Assembly (NCBI GenBank): GCA_902614085.1 | Contig: CACMJS010000001.1 | Coordinates: 62,001-126,000 of the forward strand | Source: an uncultured Alphaproteobacteria bacterium | GTDB lineage: Bacteria; Pseudomonadota; Alphaproteobacteria; HIMB59; GCA-002718135 | Length of the DNA: 64,000 nucleotides | Direction of reading: 5' to 3' | In this document: positions 1 through 9,682 of the stretch, one piece after another | Position numbering within the stretch: the first letter of the stretch is position 1 | Layout of the letters: each line of letters begins with the position of its first letter | Made by a program: the position numbers and the translations under genes | Notes under the pieces: model-generated | What the model was told of the DNA's origin: nothing | Databases searched by the model: none | Seen by the model: the letters and a program-made list of their open reading frames with translations, nothing else

Positions 1-3000
1 ATAATTGGATTTAAATCTAAATCATCAAGATCAGAACTTCCTCTACTGACTTGATATAATAGATCAGATCTTCCAACTACTTCATCAAGAGAAGAAAAGC
101 CTAGTAATGCTAAAATTTCTCTTACTTCATCAGCAATAAAGCTAAAGAGGTTGATTACTTTTTCTGGTGTACCGGTAAATTTTTCTCTAAGTTTTTCATC
201 CTGTGAGCAAACTCCAACCGGACAAGTATTTGAATGACATTGTCTAACCATGATACAACCCATAGCAACTAAACTTGCTGTCCCAATTCCATATTCCTCT
301 GCCCCAAGCATAGCCGCAATAACAATATCTTTTCCAGTTTTCAAACCTCCGTCAGTTCTAAGAACAACTTTATCCCTTAAGTTATTAAGAGATAGAACTT
401 GATGTACTTCACTTAATCCAAGTTCCCAAGGAAGTCCTGCATACTTAATACTTGTTTGAGGGCTTGCTCCAGTTCCACCATTGTGACCTGAAATGAGTAT
501 CGTATCAGCTTTTGCTTTTGCAACACCAGCTGCGACTGTCCCAATCCCTGACTGAGCAACTAACTTAACGCATACTTTAGCTCTTGGATTTATTTGTTTC
601 AAATCGTAGATAAGCTGAGCTAAATCTTCGATAGAATAAATATCATGATGAGGAGGAGGGCTAATTAGAGTCACACCTTCAGTTGAATGTCTTAGTTTAG
701 CAATTAATTCTGTAACTTTTCCTCCTGGTAATTGTCCGCCCTCACCAGGTTTTGCACCTTGTGCAACTTTAATTTCAATTTCTTCACAATTATTTAAATA
801 CTCCGCTGTTACACCAAATCGTCCACTTGCAATTTGTTTTATTTTTGATGATGCATTATCTCCATTTGGCTTAGGTTTAAATCTAATTGGATCTTCACCA
901 CCTTCTCCTGAATCTGATTTAGCTCCTATCCTATTCATTGCTACAGAAAGAGTTTCGTGCGCTTCTGGACTTAAGGCTCCAAGTGATATCCCCGGTGCAA
1001 CTAGTCTTTTTCTAATTTCTTGAGAAGGTTCTACTGTGTTTGAGTTATTGTTATCGTTATTTTTTTTGAAATCTAAAAGATCGCGAATGTTTATAGGATC
1101 CATTTCATCAATCATTGAAGAATATTTTTTAAATAAAGAATAATTATTAGAAGTTACCGCAGTTTGAAGCATGTGAATTGATCTTGCTTCAAAAGCATGT
1201 TTTTCACCACCAAATCTGTAGCGATAGTTTCCTCCAATCGGTAGTGTAATAACACTTTCTTCATAAGCGTTATCATGAGCTAATCTAGATCTTCTTTCAA
1301 TTCCACTGATTCCGATACCAGATATTTTAGAACTCATAGAAGGGAAATATTTGCTCATTAAATTTCTACTGAGTCCAATTGCTTCAAAATTACAACCACC
1401 TCGGTATGAATTAATCACTGATATTCCCATCTTACTCATAGTCTTAAGCAAACCATTATTTATGGAATTAATGAATCTTTCCACACATTCTTCGTAGGAG
1501 AGATTTTTGAATAATCCTTTTTTATGTCTTTCAGCTATGGCTTGTTGTGCCATGTACGCATTCACACTTGTTGCTCCTACTCCGATAAGGACTGCAAAAT
1601 ATTGTACATCTAAACATTCTGCAGATTGAACATTTAGGGAAATAAAAGTTCGAAGATTTTGTTTAATTAAATGATGATGAACAGAACTTGTAACTAATAT
1701 CATAGGAAGAGCTATTCTTGTTTTGCACATTTCTTTGTCACTTAAAATTATATGCACATACCCTTCTCTAACCGCTTGTTCTGCTTCTTGATTTATTCTT
1801 GAAATTTCTGTCTCAAAATTATTTTTGGGATTTGTTTTATCCATTGTAGTGTCAATGATCTTCACTTTATCTTTCATATATCTACGCATAGATTTAAATT
1901 GCTCAATTGAAAGAACAGGAGAGTTCAATTGTAAATGATCACATTGATCTTCATCTTCATCAAGAATATTACTTAAGTTTCCAATTCTAGTTCGAAGACT
2001 CATAACAACTCTTTCTCTTAATGAATCAATCGGTGGGTTTGTAACTTGACTAAAATTTTGTCTAAAAAAGTGATGGAGTCCTCTATATTTATTTGAGAGA
2101 ACTGCTAATGGAGTGTCATCTCCCATCGATCCAGTTGCTTCTTTTTTTTCGGCAATCATTGGATGAAGTATTAATTCGATGTCTTCTACTGACCAGGCAA
2201 AGCATGCCATCCTTTTTCTTAGATCTCCAGAGTCTAAATCTCTAAATTCCTCATCAACAGATTGAACAAGTTTATCAATATACGTAATTTTTTTAGTCCA
2301 ATCACCAAATGGTTTTGTTTCAGCCAAATACTTTTTAATCTCATAATCTTTAAAAAATTTTTTCTCTTTAAAGTTAACTGCTATTAATTGACCTGGTCCT
2401 ACCCTACCTCTTTCTACTATTTCATTTTCTTTAATATCAACCATTCCAGTTTCAGAACCAGCAATAAGAAGATTTTTTGTTAGTGTATATCTTATAGGTC
2501 TAAGGCCATTTCTATCCATTCCAGCAATAGCCCAATCACCGTACGCGCCACATATTGCCGCTGGACCATCCCATGGCTCCATAACTGCTCCACCATAAGC
2601 GTATAAATCTTTTATTTTTTTTGGAAAATCTCTTCTATGGGACCAAGCTTCAGGAATTGTTATTATTTTAGCCATAGGTAAAGAGCGATTAGCTTTGACT
2701 AATAACTCTATTGTTGAATCTAATGCAGCAGAGTCAGACGCCTTAGCATCAATTATAGGTTTTAAATCATCTACATTATTTCCAAAATTTTTATGATCCA
2801 TTCTTGGCTCATGAGCAGCCATCCAATTTTTATTGCCTTTAAGTGTATTTATTTCACCATTATGCGCAATCACTCTAAAAGGTTGTGCTAAAGACCACGT
2901 GGGAAATGTATTAGTTGAATAACGCTGGTGATAAACTGCATATCTAGAAATAAAATTTTTGTTTTGGATATCTGGATAAAAATTGGAAAGCTGTTCTGCT

Positions 3001-3641
3001 AAAAACATACCTTTATAAACAATAGACTGACAAGATAATGAGCAAATATAAAAGTCTGAAATATTTTGATTTCTAATTTCTTTTTCTATTCTTTTTCTAA
3101 TTATATAAAGTTTATTATCAAATTGCTTTTCATCTTCTAGTTCTTCATTACAAATTAGTATTTGTTCTATTTCAGGCCTTGTTGCTTTTGCTTTATCACC
3201 AATAATCGATGAATTAATTGGAACGTGTCTCCAACCATATATTTTCAAACCTTCTTTAATTATTTCAGATTCAACAATTGTACGAGCATTTTCCTGAGCG
3301 GCAAAATCTGTACGTGGTAAAAAAATCATGCCAACTCCGAAAGGTAAATCATTAGGAGCGTGACCCGTTCTTTCTATTTGTTGAGTAAAAAATTTCTTTG
3401 GTATGGACAACTGTATTCCTGCACCATCACCTGTTTTACCATCAGCATCAACTGCTCCCCGGTGATACAAAACTCTTAAAGCTTGGACACCTAGCTCAAC
3501 TATTTCTCTTGTCTCAGATCCATCTAAAGATGCTATTAATCCAACACCACATGATGAATGCTCATCTTGTTCATTATAAACGTGATTTTCTTCTAGTAAT
3601 TTTTTATCCTTTTTATACTTTTCAATAAAGTGATTAGGCAT
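1..3641 (-). CDS. gltB: Glutamate synthase (NADPH) large subunit, 3' end outside window
   Basis: Large subunit of glutamate synthase, which hydrolyses glutamine at an N-terminal amidotransferase site and adds the ammonia to 2-oxoglutarate on FMN in the cytoplasm. The frame is open from an ATG at 3641 to the window edge, about 1213 codons. The family is near 1500 residues, so the C-terminal GXGXG domain lies outside. Visible are the catalytic Cys31 in [20 protein letters not shown] and HNGEIN in the amidotransferase part, [10 protein letters not shown] in the FMN domain, and the 3Fe-4S cysteines C1129, C1135 and C1140 (CX5CX4C). The start codon lies within the last 8 bases of gltD, which suggests translational coupling. 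The gltD-then-gltB order is the reverse of E. coli. Identity is secure; only the truncation limits the call. Confidence 0.97.
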   Translation of the reverse strand, partial: MPNHFIEKYKKDKKLLEENHVYNEQDEHSSCGVGLIASLDGSETREIVELGVQALRVLYHRGAVDADGKTGDGAGIQLSIPKKFFTQQIERTGHAPNDLPFGVGMIFLPRTDFAAQENARTIVESEIIKEGLKIYGWRHVPINSSIIGDKAKATRPEIEQILICNEELEDEKQFDNKLYIIRKRIEKEIRNQNISDFYICSLSCQSIVYKGMFLAEQLSNFYPDIQNKNFISRYAVYHQRYSTNTFPTWSLAQPFRVIAHNGEINTLKGNKNWMAAHEPRMDHKNFGNNVDDLKPIIDAKASDSAALDSTIELLVKANRSLPMAKIITIPEAWSHRRDFPKKIKDLYAYGGAVMEPWDGPAAICGAYGDWAIAGMDRNGLRPIRYTLTKNLLIAGSETGMVDIKENEIVERGRVGPGQLIAVNFKEKKFFKDYEIKKYLAETKPFGDWTKKITYIDKLVQSVDEEFRDLDSGDLRKRMACFAWSVEDIELILHPMIAEKKEATGSMGDDTPLAVLSNKYRGLHHFFRQNFSQVTNPPIDSLRERVVMSLRTRIGNLSNILDEDEDQCDHLQLNSPVLSIEQFKSMRRYMKDKVKIIDTTMDKTNPKNNFETEISRINQEAEQAVREGYVHIILSDKEMCKTRIALPMILVTSSVHHHLIKQNLRTFISLNVQSAECLDVQYFAVLIGVGATSVNAYMAQQAIAERHKKGLFKNLSYEECVERFINSINNGLLKTMSKMGISVINSYRGGCNFEAIGLSRNLMSKYFPSMSSKISGIGISGIERRSRLAHDNAYEESVITLPIGGNYRYRFGGEKHAFEARSIHMLQTAVTSNNYSLFKKYSSMIDEMDPINIRDLLDFKKNNDNNNSNTVEPSQEIRKRLVAPGISLGALSPEAHETLSVAMNRIGAKSDSGEGGEDPIRFKPKPNGDNASSKIKQIASGRFGVTAEYLNNCEEIEIKVAQGAKPGEGGQLPGGKVTELIAKLRHSTEGVTLISPPPHHDIYSIEDLAQLIYDLKQINPRAKVCVKLVAQSGIGTVAAGVAKAKADTILISGHNGGTGASPQTSIKYAGLPWELGLSEVHQVLSLNNLRDKVVLRTDGGLKTGKDIVIAAMLGAEEYGIGTASLVAMGCIMVRQCHSNTCPVGVCSQDEKLREKFTGTPEKVINLFSFIADEVREILALLGFSSLDEVVGRSDLLYQVSRGSSDLDDLDLNPI

Positions 3642-5079
3642 TTACTGCTTTCTTATTAATACTATTTTGATCGGAAAAATTGTTTTCTAAATATTCATTA
3701 ATATTCTTTGCTGCATCACGACCATCTTTGATTCCCCAAACAACTAAGCTTGCACCGCGAACAATATCTCCAGCAGCAAATACTCCATCAATAGATGTCA
3801 TCATATTTTTATAATTAATTTTTAGTGTACCCCATCTTGTAACTGTCAGATCATTATGAGCAAAAAGCTTTGGTAAATTTTCAGGTTCAAAACCGAGAGC
3901 TTCTATAGCTAATTCAACATCTAGGTCTTTTTCCGTACCTTCTTTTGACTCCGGCTTCCTTCTACCTGACTCATCAGGTTCTCCAAGTTGCATTAAAACA
4001 GTTCTAACATTTTTCAATGATCCGTTTCCCGAATATTTAGTTGGTAAAGTCAACCAATGAAAATCGACGCCCTCTTCTATTGCATTTTGAACTTCTCTTT
4101 GTGAACCAGGCATATTTGTCTTATCACGTCTGTAAAGACACTTAACAGATTTTGCTCCTTGTCTTACAGCTGTTCTAACGCAATCCATAGCGGTATCACC
4201 GCCACCAATGACAACTACATTTTTTCCATTTGCGTTTAATCTTCCATTTGTAAAATCTTCAACTTTATCTTTTAAACCAGTCTTGTTACTTGCTATTAGA
4301 AAATCTAAAGCTGATACAACATTATTAAAATTAGATGTATTTAGATTAATTTCTCTAAATTTGTAAACCCCGGTTGCTATAAGAACTGCGTCATGCTTAA
4401 TTTTAATTTCATCAAATGTAATATCTTTGCCAATATCACAGTTTAATTCAAACTTAATTCCGCTTTCTTTAAGTCGATTTGTTCTTCTTATAACAATATC
4501 TTTTTCTAGTTTAAAATTTGGAATACCATAGATTAAAAGACCGCCTGGTCTATCGTAGCGATCATAGATTGTAACTTGAAATCCTTTTTTACGAAGTTCT
4601 TCTGCTGCAGCTAATCCAGCAGGGCCAGAACCAATAATTCCTACGCTTTGGTTTCTTTCTTCAACTGGTTCTATATTTTTAACCCAACCTTCTTCCCAAG
4701 CTTTATCCGTAATATATTTCTCTATCGATCCTATAGTAACTGTGCCGTGGCCAGATTGTTCAATTACACAGTTACCTTCACACAAACGATCTTGAGGACA
4801 TATACGACCACAAATTTCAGGCATGTTATTTGTAGAGCTGGAAATTTCAAATGCCTCCTGCATTCTATCCTCAGCAGTAAGCTTTAACCAATCTGGAATA
4901 TTATTGTGTAACGGACAGTGAACTTGACAGAAAGGCACTCCACATTGAGAGCATCTGGAAGCTTGTTCTTCAGCCTTTTGCGAGGCATATTTAGCGTAAA
5001 TTTCATCAAATGATTTAACTCTTTCTTTAGCAGATATTTTACTAGGATTTTCCTTATTTATTTTTGTAAATTTTAGCAT
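3634..5079 (-). CDS. gltD: Glutamate synthase (NADPH) small subunit
   Basis: Small subunit of glutamate synthase, which passes electrons from NADPH through FAD and 4Fe-4S clusters to GltB. The 481 residues match the family length. The N-terminus carries two cysteine clusters (C43, C46, C51, C55 and C90, C94, C100, C104). An FAD-binding GSGPAG motif lies near residues 150-155 and an NADPH-binding GGGDTAMD motif near 292-299. The ATG at 5079 follows a 118-bp non-coding stretch with a plausible promoter, and the 3' end overlaps gltB by 8 bp, so the pair should form one transcript. Together with glutamine synthetase, encoded elsewhere, it would carry ammonia assimilation. Confidence 0.97.
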   Translation of the reverse strand: MLKFTKINKENPSKISAKERVKSFDEIYAKYASQKAEEQASRCSQCGVPFCQVHCPLHNNIPDWLKLTAEDRMQEAFEISSSTNNMPEICGRICPQDRLCEGNCVIEQSGHGTVTIGSIEKYITDKAWEEGWVKNIEPVEERNQSVGIIGSGPAGLAAAEELRKKGFQVTIYDRYDRPGGLLIYGIPNFKLEKDIVIRRTNRLKESGIKFELNCDIGKDITFDEIKIKHDAVLIATGVYKFREINLNTSNFNNVVSALDFLIASNKTGLKDKVEDFTNGRLNANGKNVVVIGGGDTAMDCVRTAVRQGAKSVKCLYRRDKTNMPGSQREVQNAIEEGVDFHWLTLPTKYSGNGSLKNVRTVLMQLGEPDESGRRKPESKEGTEKDLDVELAIEALGFEPENLPKLFAHNDLTVTRWGTLKINYKNMMTSIDGVFAAGDIVRGASLVVWGIKDGRDAAKNINEYLENNFSDQNSINKKAVNA

Positions 5080-5103
5080 TTAGTTATCATTTGTTTACTA
5101 TTT

Positions 5104-5132
5104 AATCTAGATCGATCCAAATACACATTCAA
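5104..5132 (-). promoter_or_regulatory. Candidate sigma-70-type promoter for gltDB
   Basis: On the minus strand a TTGAAT -35 element (5127-5132) is separated by 17 bp from a TAGATT -10 element (5104-5109), with a start expected about 20 bases before the gltD ATG. The match is moderate, and AT-rich DNA yields such matches by chance. Confidence 0.35.
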
Positions 5133-5163
5133 GATGAAAAAGGAAACAATAATTTTGTAGTAA

Positions 5164-5182
5164 TAGTACCACTTATGTACTA
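5164..5182. promoter_or_regulatory. Inverted repeat upstream of gltDB
   Basis: TAGTAC, seven bases, then GTACTA form a perfect 6-bp inverted repeat between the NDUFA9-like stop and the gltDB promoter candidate. It could be an operator for gltDB, or a weak hairpin at the end of the upstream transcript. No T-run follows it, so a standard intrinsic terminator is unlikely. Confidence 0.3.
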
Positions 5183-5197
5183 AAAGTAAGAAAACCC

Positions 5198-6103
5198 TTA
5201 TTTTACAACAATATTTTTAAGTATTTGTAAAGTATCCTGTGGATTAATATCAAGATTTTGGAATGATTTATCAACATTTACAATAAGATTATCTTTTTCA
5301 AATAACGTTAACTGTTCTGAAGTAAGAGGAGAAAAAGGTGTTTTTTCAGCAATATTTATCATAGGCTTCATTAATGCCATAGGAACAGGAACAAAAACTC
5401 TAGTTTTCTTTAAATATTCAGAAATTTGATTAAAAAACTCTTTGTAAGAATAAATTCTGGGACCCGCAAGCTCGTAAATATTTTTCCCATCAATATTTGA
5501 ATTAATTATTTCATCAACAGCTAGAGATACATCATCAATAAATACTGGTTGGAATTTTGTTGAACCATCTCCAAAAAGTGGGACAAAAAATGAAGCTTTG
5601 AATATTGGCAAAAGTCTTTTCAAGAAAATATCACCACCGCCTATAATCACTCCTGGCCTAATAATAATTGCATTATCTAGTTGTTTAAAAGCTTCCTTTT
5701 CAGATTTATGCACTGCATTACTTCGTGTTGAATTTTTATCCATATCTACACCAAGACCAGAAAAAAGAATGAATTGTTTTAATTCCTTACTAGATTTTAA
5801 AATTCTAATAAGTTTCTGATTAAACTTATAAATTGTATCATTAAAATCACCTTTTTTTTGATCGTATGTAGTTTTTAAGTTAATGCATACGTTGGTATTA
5901 TTTAAAACAGATTTAAGCCTTTTGTCTTCTAATGAAGAATAACGAAATGGAATTACCTGTCCTGTTACACCTAAAAGTCGGATTTTAGCTTCTTGTACAG
6001 ATCTTTGATATGGGACAATGATTTTATGGCCATTTTTAGTAAGACGTCTTATCAAATGTTTACCTACAAAACCTGCACCTCCAAAAATTACTATTGATTT
6101 CAT
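5198..6103 (-). CDS. NDUFA9-like atypical short-chain dehydrogenase/reductase
   Basis: NAD(P)-binding protein of the atypical SDR group that includes the mitochondrial complex I subunit NDUFA9. The N-terminal GGAGFVG motif (residues 8-14) is the Rossmann glycine signature. The middle contains a FSGLGVD strand, IIRPGVIIGGGD and the PVFIDDVSLAV segment typical of this family, with a GPRIYSYKEF motif near residue 215. The length of 301 residues is normal, and no membrane segments are seen. In bacteria these proteins are tentatively linked to complex I or to quinone biosynthesis, but the substrate is unknown. It reads in the same direction as gltDB but is 118 bp upstream, so co-transcription is possible and not certain. 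Confidence 0.8.
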   Translation of the reverse strand: MKSIVIFGGAGFVGKHLIRRLTKNGHKIIVPYQRSVQEAKIRLLGVTGQVIPFRYSSLEDKRLKSVLNNTNVCINLKTTYDQKKGDFNDTIYKFNQKLIRILKSSKELKQFILFSGLGVDMDKNSTRSNAVHKSEKEAFKQLDNAIIIRPGVIIGGGDIFLKRLLPIFKASFFVPLFGDGSTKFQPVFIDDVSLAVDEIINSNIDGKNIYELAGPRIYSYKEFFNQISEYLKKTRVFVPVPMALMKPMINIAEKTPFSPLTSEQLTLFEKDNLIVNVDKSFQNLDINPQDTLQILKNIVVK

Positions 6104-6165
6104 GACCTTTAATTAAATAAGTGATATAGAGGAAAAATATAAATTATATAGGCTATAAAATCAAA

Positions 6166-6774
6166 ATGAAAATAAATTTCCATAGAGGTGATCTTCCAGC
6201 AAGTTTTAAAGCTACAAATATTGTTGCTTTGGATAGTGAAACAATGGGATTAAATCCCAAAAGAGATAAACTATGTTTAGTTCAAATTTCTAATGGTGAT
6301 GAAAATTGTCATCTAGTAAAAATAGACTTATCTAATAAAAAACCGCTTAATTTAATTAACATTCTTAAGAATAATAAAATTCAAAAAATATTTCATTATG
6401 CTAGATTTGATGTAGCTGTATTTAAACATAACTTTAAAATTAATATTAAAAATATTTATTGTACTAAAATTGCATCAAAGCTAGTTAGAACTTATACTGA
6501 TAAACATGGATACAAAGATCTTTGTAGTGAATTATTAAGAAAATCAATTTCAAAAACTGAACAGTCTTCTGATTGGGGTGGAGAATTAACTAAAGAACAA
6601 CAAAAATATGCTGCCACCGATGTTTTATATTTACATAAATTAAAAGATAAGCTTGATATGATGTTATTAAGAGAAAAAAGGACTAAACTAGCAAAAGCTT
6701 GTTTTGATTTCATCCAGTATAGAACCGATTTAGATATTAATGGTTGGTCTGAACAAGATATATTTAAACATTAA
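6166..6774 (+). CDS. RNase D-like 3'-5' exonuclease (DEDDy), no HRDC domain
   Basis: Single-domain DEDDy exonuclease. The five catalytic residues are visible as D23 and E25 (ALDSET), D81 (YARFD), and Y147 and D151 (YAATD). At 202 residues it is much shorter than E. coli RNase D (about 375) because the C-terminal HRDC domains are absent, which is the common alphaproteobacterial form. It probably trims structured RNAs such as tRNA 3' ends; the substrate cannot be told from sequence. It heads the plus-strand run and ends in TAATG, sharing one base with kdsD, a neighbour pairing seen widely in alphaproteobacteria. Confidence 0.87.
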   Translation: MKINFHRGDLPASFKATNIVALDSETMGLNPKRDKLCLVQISNGDENCHLVKIDLSNKKPLNLINILKNNKIQKIFHYARFDVAVFKHNFKINIKNIYCTKIASKLVRTYTDKHGYKDLCSELLRKSISKTEQSSDWGGELTKEQQKYAATDVLYLHKLKDKLDMMLLREKRTKLAKACFDFIQYRTDLDINGWSEQDIFKH

Positions 6775-7733
6775 TGAGAAATAATAAAAAAATAATTAAT
6801 AGTGCAAATAGAGCATTAGCAAGAGAATTAAGTAGTATAAAAAATTTAAAATCTACTTTTAATAGTAGTTTTTGCAATGCAGTAAATTTAATATTTAATA
6901 CAAAAGGCAAGGTTGTAATTACTGGGGTTGGTAAGAGTGCACACATAGGTAATAAGGTATCAGCAACTCTAACATCAACTGGGACACCTTCTTATTTCGT
7001 ACATGCAACAGAAGCGAGTCACGGTGATTTAGGAAGTATAAAAAAAGACGATTGCGTAATAGCAATTTCTAACTCGGGTGAAACATCAGAGCTAAATAAT
7101 ATAATTCAGTTCACTAAAAGATTTAATATAAAACTTATTAGCATAACAAGTAACTCTAAGAGTGTACTTCATAAGAATGCTACTGTTGGTATATTATATA
7201 AGAAACCAATTGAAGCTTGTCCTCTAAATCTAGCGCCCACAAGTTCAACTTCAATGTCTTTGATCATTGGAGACTGTATAGCAATTGCATTATTAGAGTT
7301 AAGAGGTTTTAAAAGTAATGAATTTAAAAGTCTTCATCCTGGAGGTAATCTAGGTAAAGATTTAAAAAATTTAAGTGAAGTTATGCATCCAAAAAAAGAA
7401 TTACCTCTAGCAAAATTAGAGGAAAAAATGTCAAAAGCTCTAATTACTATGACCAAGAAAAGTTTTGGTTGTATTGGAGTAATTAACAAAAATGAACAAA
7501 TTGTTGGAATAATCACTGATGGTGATCTGAGAAGAAAATTAAATTCAAAATTTTTTGAAAAAAAGGCTTCTGAAATAATGACAAAAAATCCAACCTTAGC
7601 AAATAAAAATATGTTAGTTGGAGAAGCAATTAATCTAATGAATACAAAAAAAATAACTAGTTTGTTTATTTGTGATAAAAAAAGACCATTGGGAATAGTT
7701 CATATTCATGATTTATTGAGATTGACGAGTTAA
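6774..7733 (+). CDS. kdsD: D-arabinose-5-phosphate isomerase (SIS plus two CBS domains)
   Basis: Converts ribulose 5-phosphate to arabinose 5-phosphate, the first committed step to the KDO sugar of lipopolysaccharide. The 319 residues hold a SIS sugar-isomerase domain (about 35-170, with ITGVGKSAHIGNK, EASHGDLG and ISNSGETSEL) followed by two CBS domains (about 205-260 and 270-319). The position directly ahead of lptC-lptA-lptB supports the LPS role. It implies that this organism makes a KDO-containing outer membrane. It could also be called KpsF, the capsule-linked paralogue, but the LPS-export context favours KdsD. Confidence 0.93.
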   Translation: MRNNKKIINSANRALARELSSIKNLKSTFNSSFCNAVNLIFNTKGKVVITGVGKSAHIGNKVSATLTSTGTPSYFVHATEASHGDLGSIKKDDCVIAISNSGETSELNNIIQFTKRFNIKLISITSNSKSVLHKNATVGILYKKPIEACPLNLAPTSSTSMSLIIGDCIAIALLELRGFKSNEFKSLHPGGNLGKDLKNLSEVMHPKKELPLAKLEEKMSKALITMTKKSFGCIGVINKNEQIVGIITDGDLRRKLNSKFFEKKASEIMTKNPTLANKNMLVGEAINLMNTKKITSLFICDKKRPLGIVHIHDLLRLTS

Positions 7734-7734
7734 T

Positions 7735-8184
7735 TTGAATTTTTTTTTACACATAAATAAAAAAATTATATTTTTTTTTGGTCTAATTATAGTTTTTTCT
7801 TTTTTAATAATAATATTCTCTAAGCAAATTAATATAAATAATATTGACTTAAACATTTCTCAAAAAATCTTATCAAATGTAGATATTGCTGAGCCAAAGT
7901 TCGCAATAAGTAATGACTCAAGAAAAATTCATATAACAGCAAAAGAGGGTAATTTTTTGAATAAAGATGAAATTTTGTTAAATAAAAATGTCAAGTTTAA
8001 ATCAAATGACTTTAGCATTGAAACTGAAAAGGTAATTTTTGATAGAAATAAACAAACTGCTGAAAGTAAAACAAAATCCCTATTCACATCAAAAAATACT
8101 ACTATATCTTCAGATGGTTTTAATATCTATGATAATGGAAATAAAATAATGTTTTATGGAAATTCTTTAATAGTTTTAAAATGA
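7735..8184 (+). CDS. lptC: LPS export protein LptC
   Basis: Bitopic inner-membrane protein that passes LPS from the LptBFG transporter to LptA. The 149 residues begin with a single hydrophobic segment (about 11-29) followed by a periplasmic beta-strand-rich domain of the LptC/LptA fold. The frame opens with a TTG codon one base after the kdsD stop, and no ATG is positioned to include the membrane segment, so TTG is the likely start. The end overlaps lptA by ATGA. Sequence similarity within this family is low, so position between kdsD and lptA is the main support. Confidence 0.85.
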   Translation: MNFFLHINKKIIFFFGLIIVFSFLIIIFSKQININNIDLNISQKILSNVDIAEPKFAISNDSRKIHITAKEGNFLNKDEILLNKNVKFKSNDFSIETEKVIFDRNKQTAESKTKSLFTSKNTTISSDGFNIYDNGNKIMFYGNSLIVLK

Positions 8185-8942
8185 GATTAGTTTTTAGTAT
8201 AACCATAATAATTTTATTTTCTTTCAACATCATAGCGAGAGAAATAGGTGAAACAGAAATTACAACAGAGGATGGAATTGAGGTCTTTCAGGATGAAAAA
8301 TATTATTTATTAAAAAAAAATGTAAAAATCTTATCTGATAATTTTACCTTAAATGCAAAAGATGTAAAAATAAATTTTGATAAAAGCCTTTATGATATAA
8401 CTGAACTAAATGCAAAAGGGCAAGTAAATTTTGTTTCTCCAAAGTTTGGATTAAATAGTAAAAGTGAAACTTTAAAGTTTGTAGTTATATCAGAAAAACT
8501 TAGAGTAGACGGAAAGAATTCAGAATTAATTACTAAAGATATCGAAATGTATTCGGATGGGTTTATAGAAGTCAATAATCTAAATGGTGATTTTAAATTG
8601 GAAGGTCTAAATTCTAAATTGATCAATGAAAGTATATTTATTAAAGCTGAAAAAATTGAAGGTATCTTTTCAAATATTGAAAATCAAAAAGAAATTACTT
8701 TCTTAAATGTCATTGATAAAAAAATATCATACGTTAAAAATAATAATACTGAAATGTATGCAAAGAAAATAAATTTTGATAACACGACTTCAATTATAGA
8801 ACTTATAGATAATGTTGTTATAATTCGTAATGGTGAAAAAATAATAGGAGATTATGGAACTCTTGATACTAAAAATAATTCATATAAAATTAAATCAAAT
8901 AACGATACAAAAGTTAAAGTAGTAATTCAAAATAATGAATAA
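8181..8942 (+). CDS. lptA: LPS transport periplasmic protein LptA
   Basis: Forms the periplasmic bridge that carries LPS to the outer-membrane LptDE complex. A signal peptide is visible at residues 1-19, with a hydrophobic core followed by a likely cleavage near IIA-REIG. The rest is a run of short alternating beta strands, as expected for the jelly-roll bridge. At 253 residues it is longer than E. coli LptA (about 185), which suggests extra bridge strands. It overlaps lptC by 4 bp and lptB by 8 bp, so these genes are translationally coupled. Confidence 0.85.
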   Translation: MRLVFSITIIILFSFNIIAREIGETEITTEDGIEVFQDEKYYLLKKNVKILSDNFTLNAKDVKINFDKSLYDITELNAKGQVNFVSPKFGLNSKSETLKFVVISEKLRVDGKNSELITKDIEMYSDGFIEVNNLNGDFKLEGLNSKLINESIFIKAEKIEGIFSNIENQKEITFLNVIDKKISYVKNNNTEMYAKKINFDNTTSIIELIDNVVIIRNGEKIIGDYGTLDTKNNSYKIKSNNDTKVKVVIQNNE

Positions 8943-9681
8943 TAAATTTAATGTTCTTGATGATGGGCTGTTAATAAATAAAGTTTCAAAAACTTATGGA
9001 AATAAGAAAGTCGTAAGAGATATTAGTATATCAATTAATAGAAGAGAGGTAGTAGGATTATTAGGCCCTAATGGTGCTGGAAAAACAACAACCTTTTATA
9101 TAATTGTTGGATTAGTAAAACCTGATACTGGGAGTATTATATTAGATAAATTAGATGTTTCCAACCTTCCTATTTATCTTAGAGGTAAGCTTGGTATAAG
9201 TTATCTTCCTCAAGAAGCATCAATTTTTAGAGGTATGAGTGTAGAAGACAATTTATTATCTATAATTGAAATAAAAGAAAAAGATAAAAATAAGCAAAAT
9301 ATTATTTTACAGAATTTGCTTAACGAATTTGATATTAACCATGTTCGAAAATCAAAATCTGTTGTACTTTCTGGTGGAGAGAGAAGAAGATTAGAAATTG
9401 CTAGAACACTAGCAACAAATCCAAAATATCTATTATTAGATGAACCACTTACAGGTATTGACCCTGTATCAATAGAAGAAATTAAAACTATTATAAAAAA
9501 ATTAAAAGAAAGAAATATAGGGATTTTAATAACTGATCATAATGTAAGAGAAACACTAAAAATTGTTGACAAGGTTTATATTGTTAATGAGGGTGCAATA
9601 TTTTATTCAGGTGATCCATTATCTGCAGTTAATGATGAAAGAATTAAAAAGTTTTATCTAGGCTCTAGCTTTAAATTATAG
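8935..9681 (+). CDS. lptB: LPS export ABC transporter ATPase LptB
   Basis: Cytoplasmic ATPase that powers LPS extraction from the inner membrane with LptF and LptG, which are not in this window. The 248 residues show a Walker A motif (GPNGAGKTTT), a YLPQEASIFRGM Q-loop region, an LSGGERRRLEIAR signature, a Walker B (YLLLDEP), and the GIDP and ITDHNVRET segments characteristic of LptB. The stop is followed after one base by aroA. In many proteobacteria rpoN, hpf and ptsN follow lptB; here they do not. Confidence 0.96.
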   Translation: MNNKFNVLDDGLLINKVSKTYGNKKVVRDISISINRREVVGLLGPNGAGKTTTFYIIVGLVKPDTGSIILDKLDVSNLPIYLRGKLGISYLPQEASIFRGMSVEDNLLSIIEIKEKDKNKQNIILQNLLNEFDINHVRKSKSVVLSGGERRRLEIARTLATNPKYLLLDEPLTGIDPVSIEEIKTIIKKLKERNIGILITDHNVRETLKIVDKVYIVNEGAIFYSGDPLSAVNDERIKKFYLGSSFKL

Positions 9682-9682
9682 A

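Noticed and set aside
3398-3628. Plus-strand frame near the start of gltB.
   Set aside because: It lies opposite the conserved amidotransferase N-terminus of GltB, including the catalytic Cys, and is His- and Leu-rich nonsense.
1-3641. Possible frameshift or pseudogene in gltB, since no stop codon is found in the window.
   Set aside because: The codons near both ends and at the iron-sulphur motif lie in one frame counted from the ATG at 3641, so the gene is simply cut by the window edge.
5080-5197. Small RNA or terminator between the NDUFA9-like gene and gltD.
   Set aside because: The inverted repeat is short and not followed by a T-run, and nothing else structured was seen.
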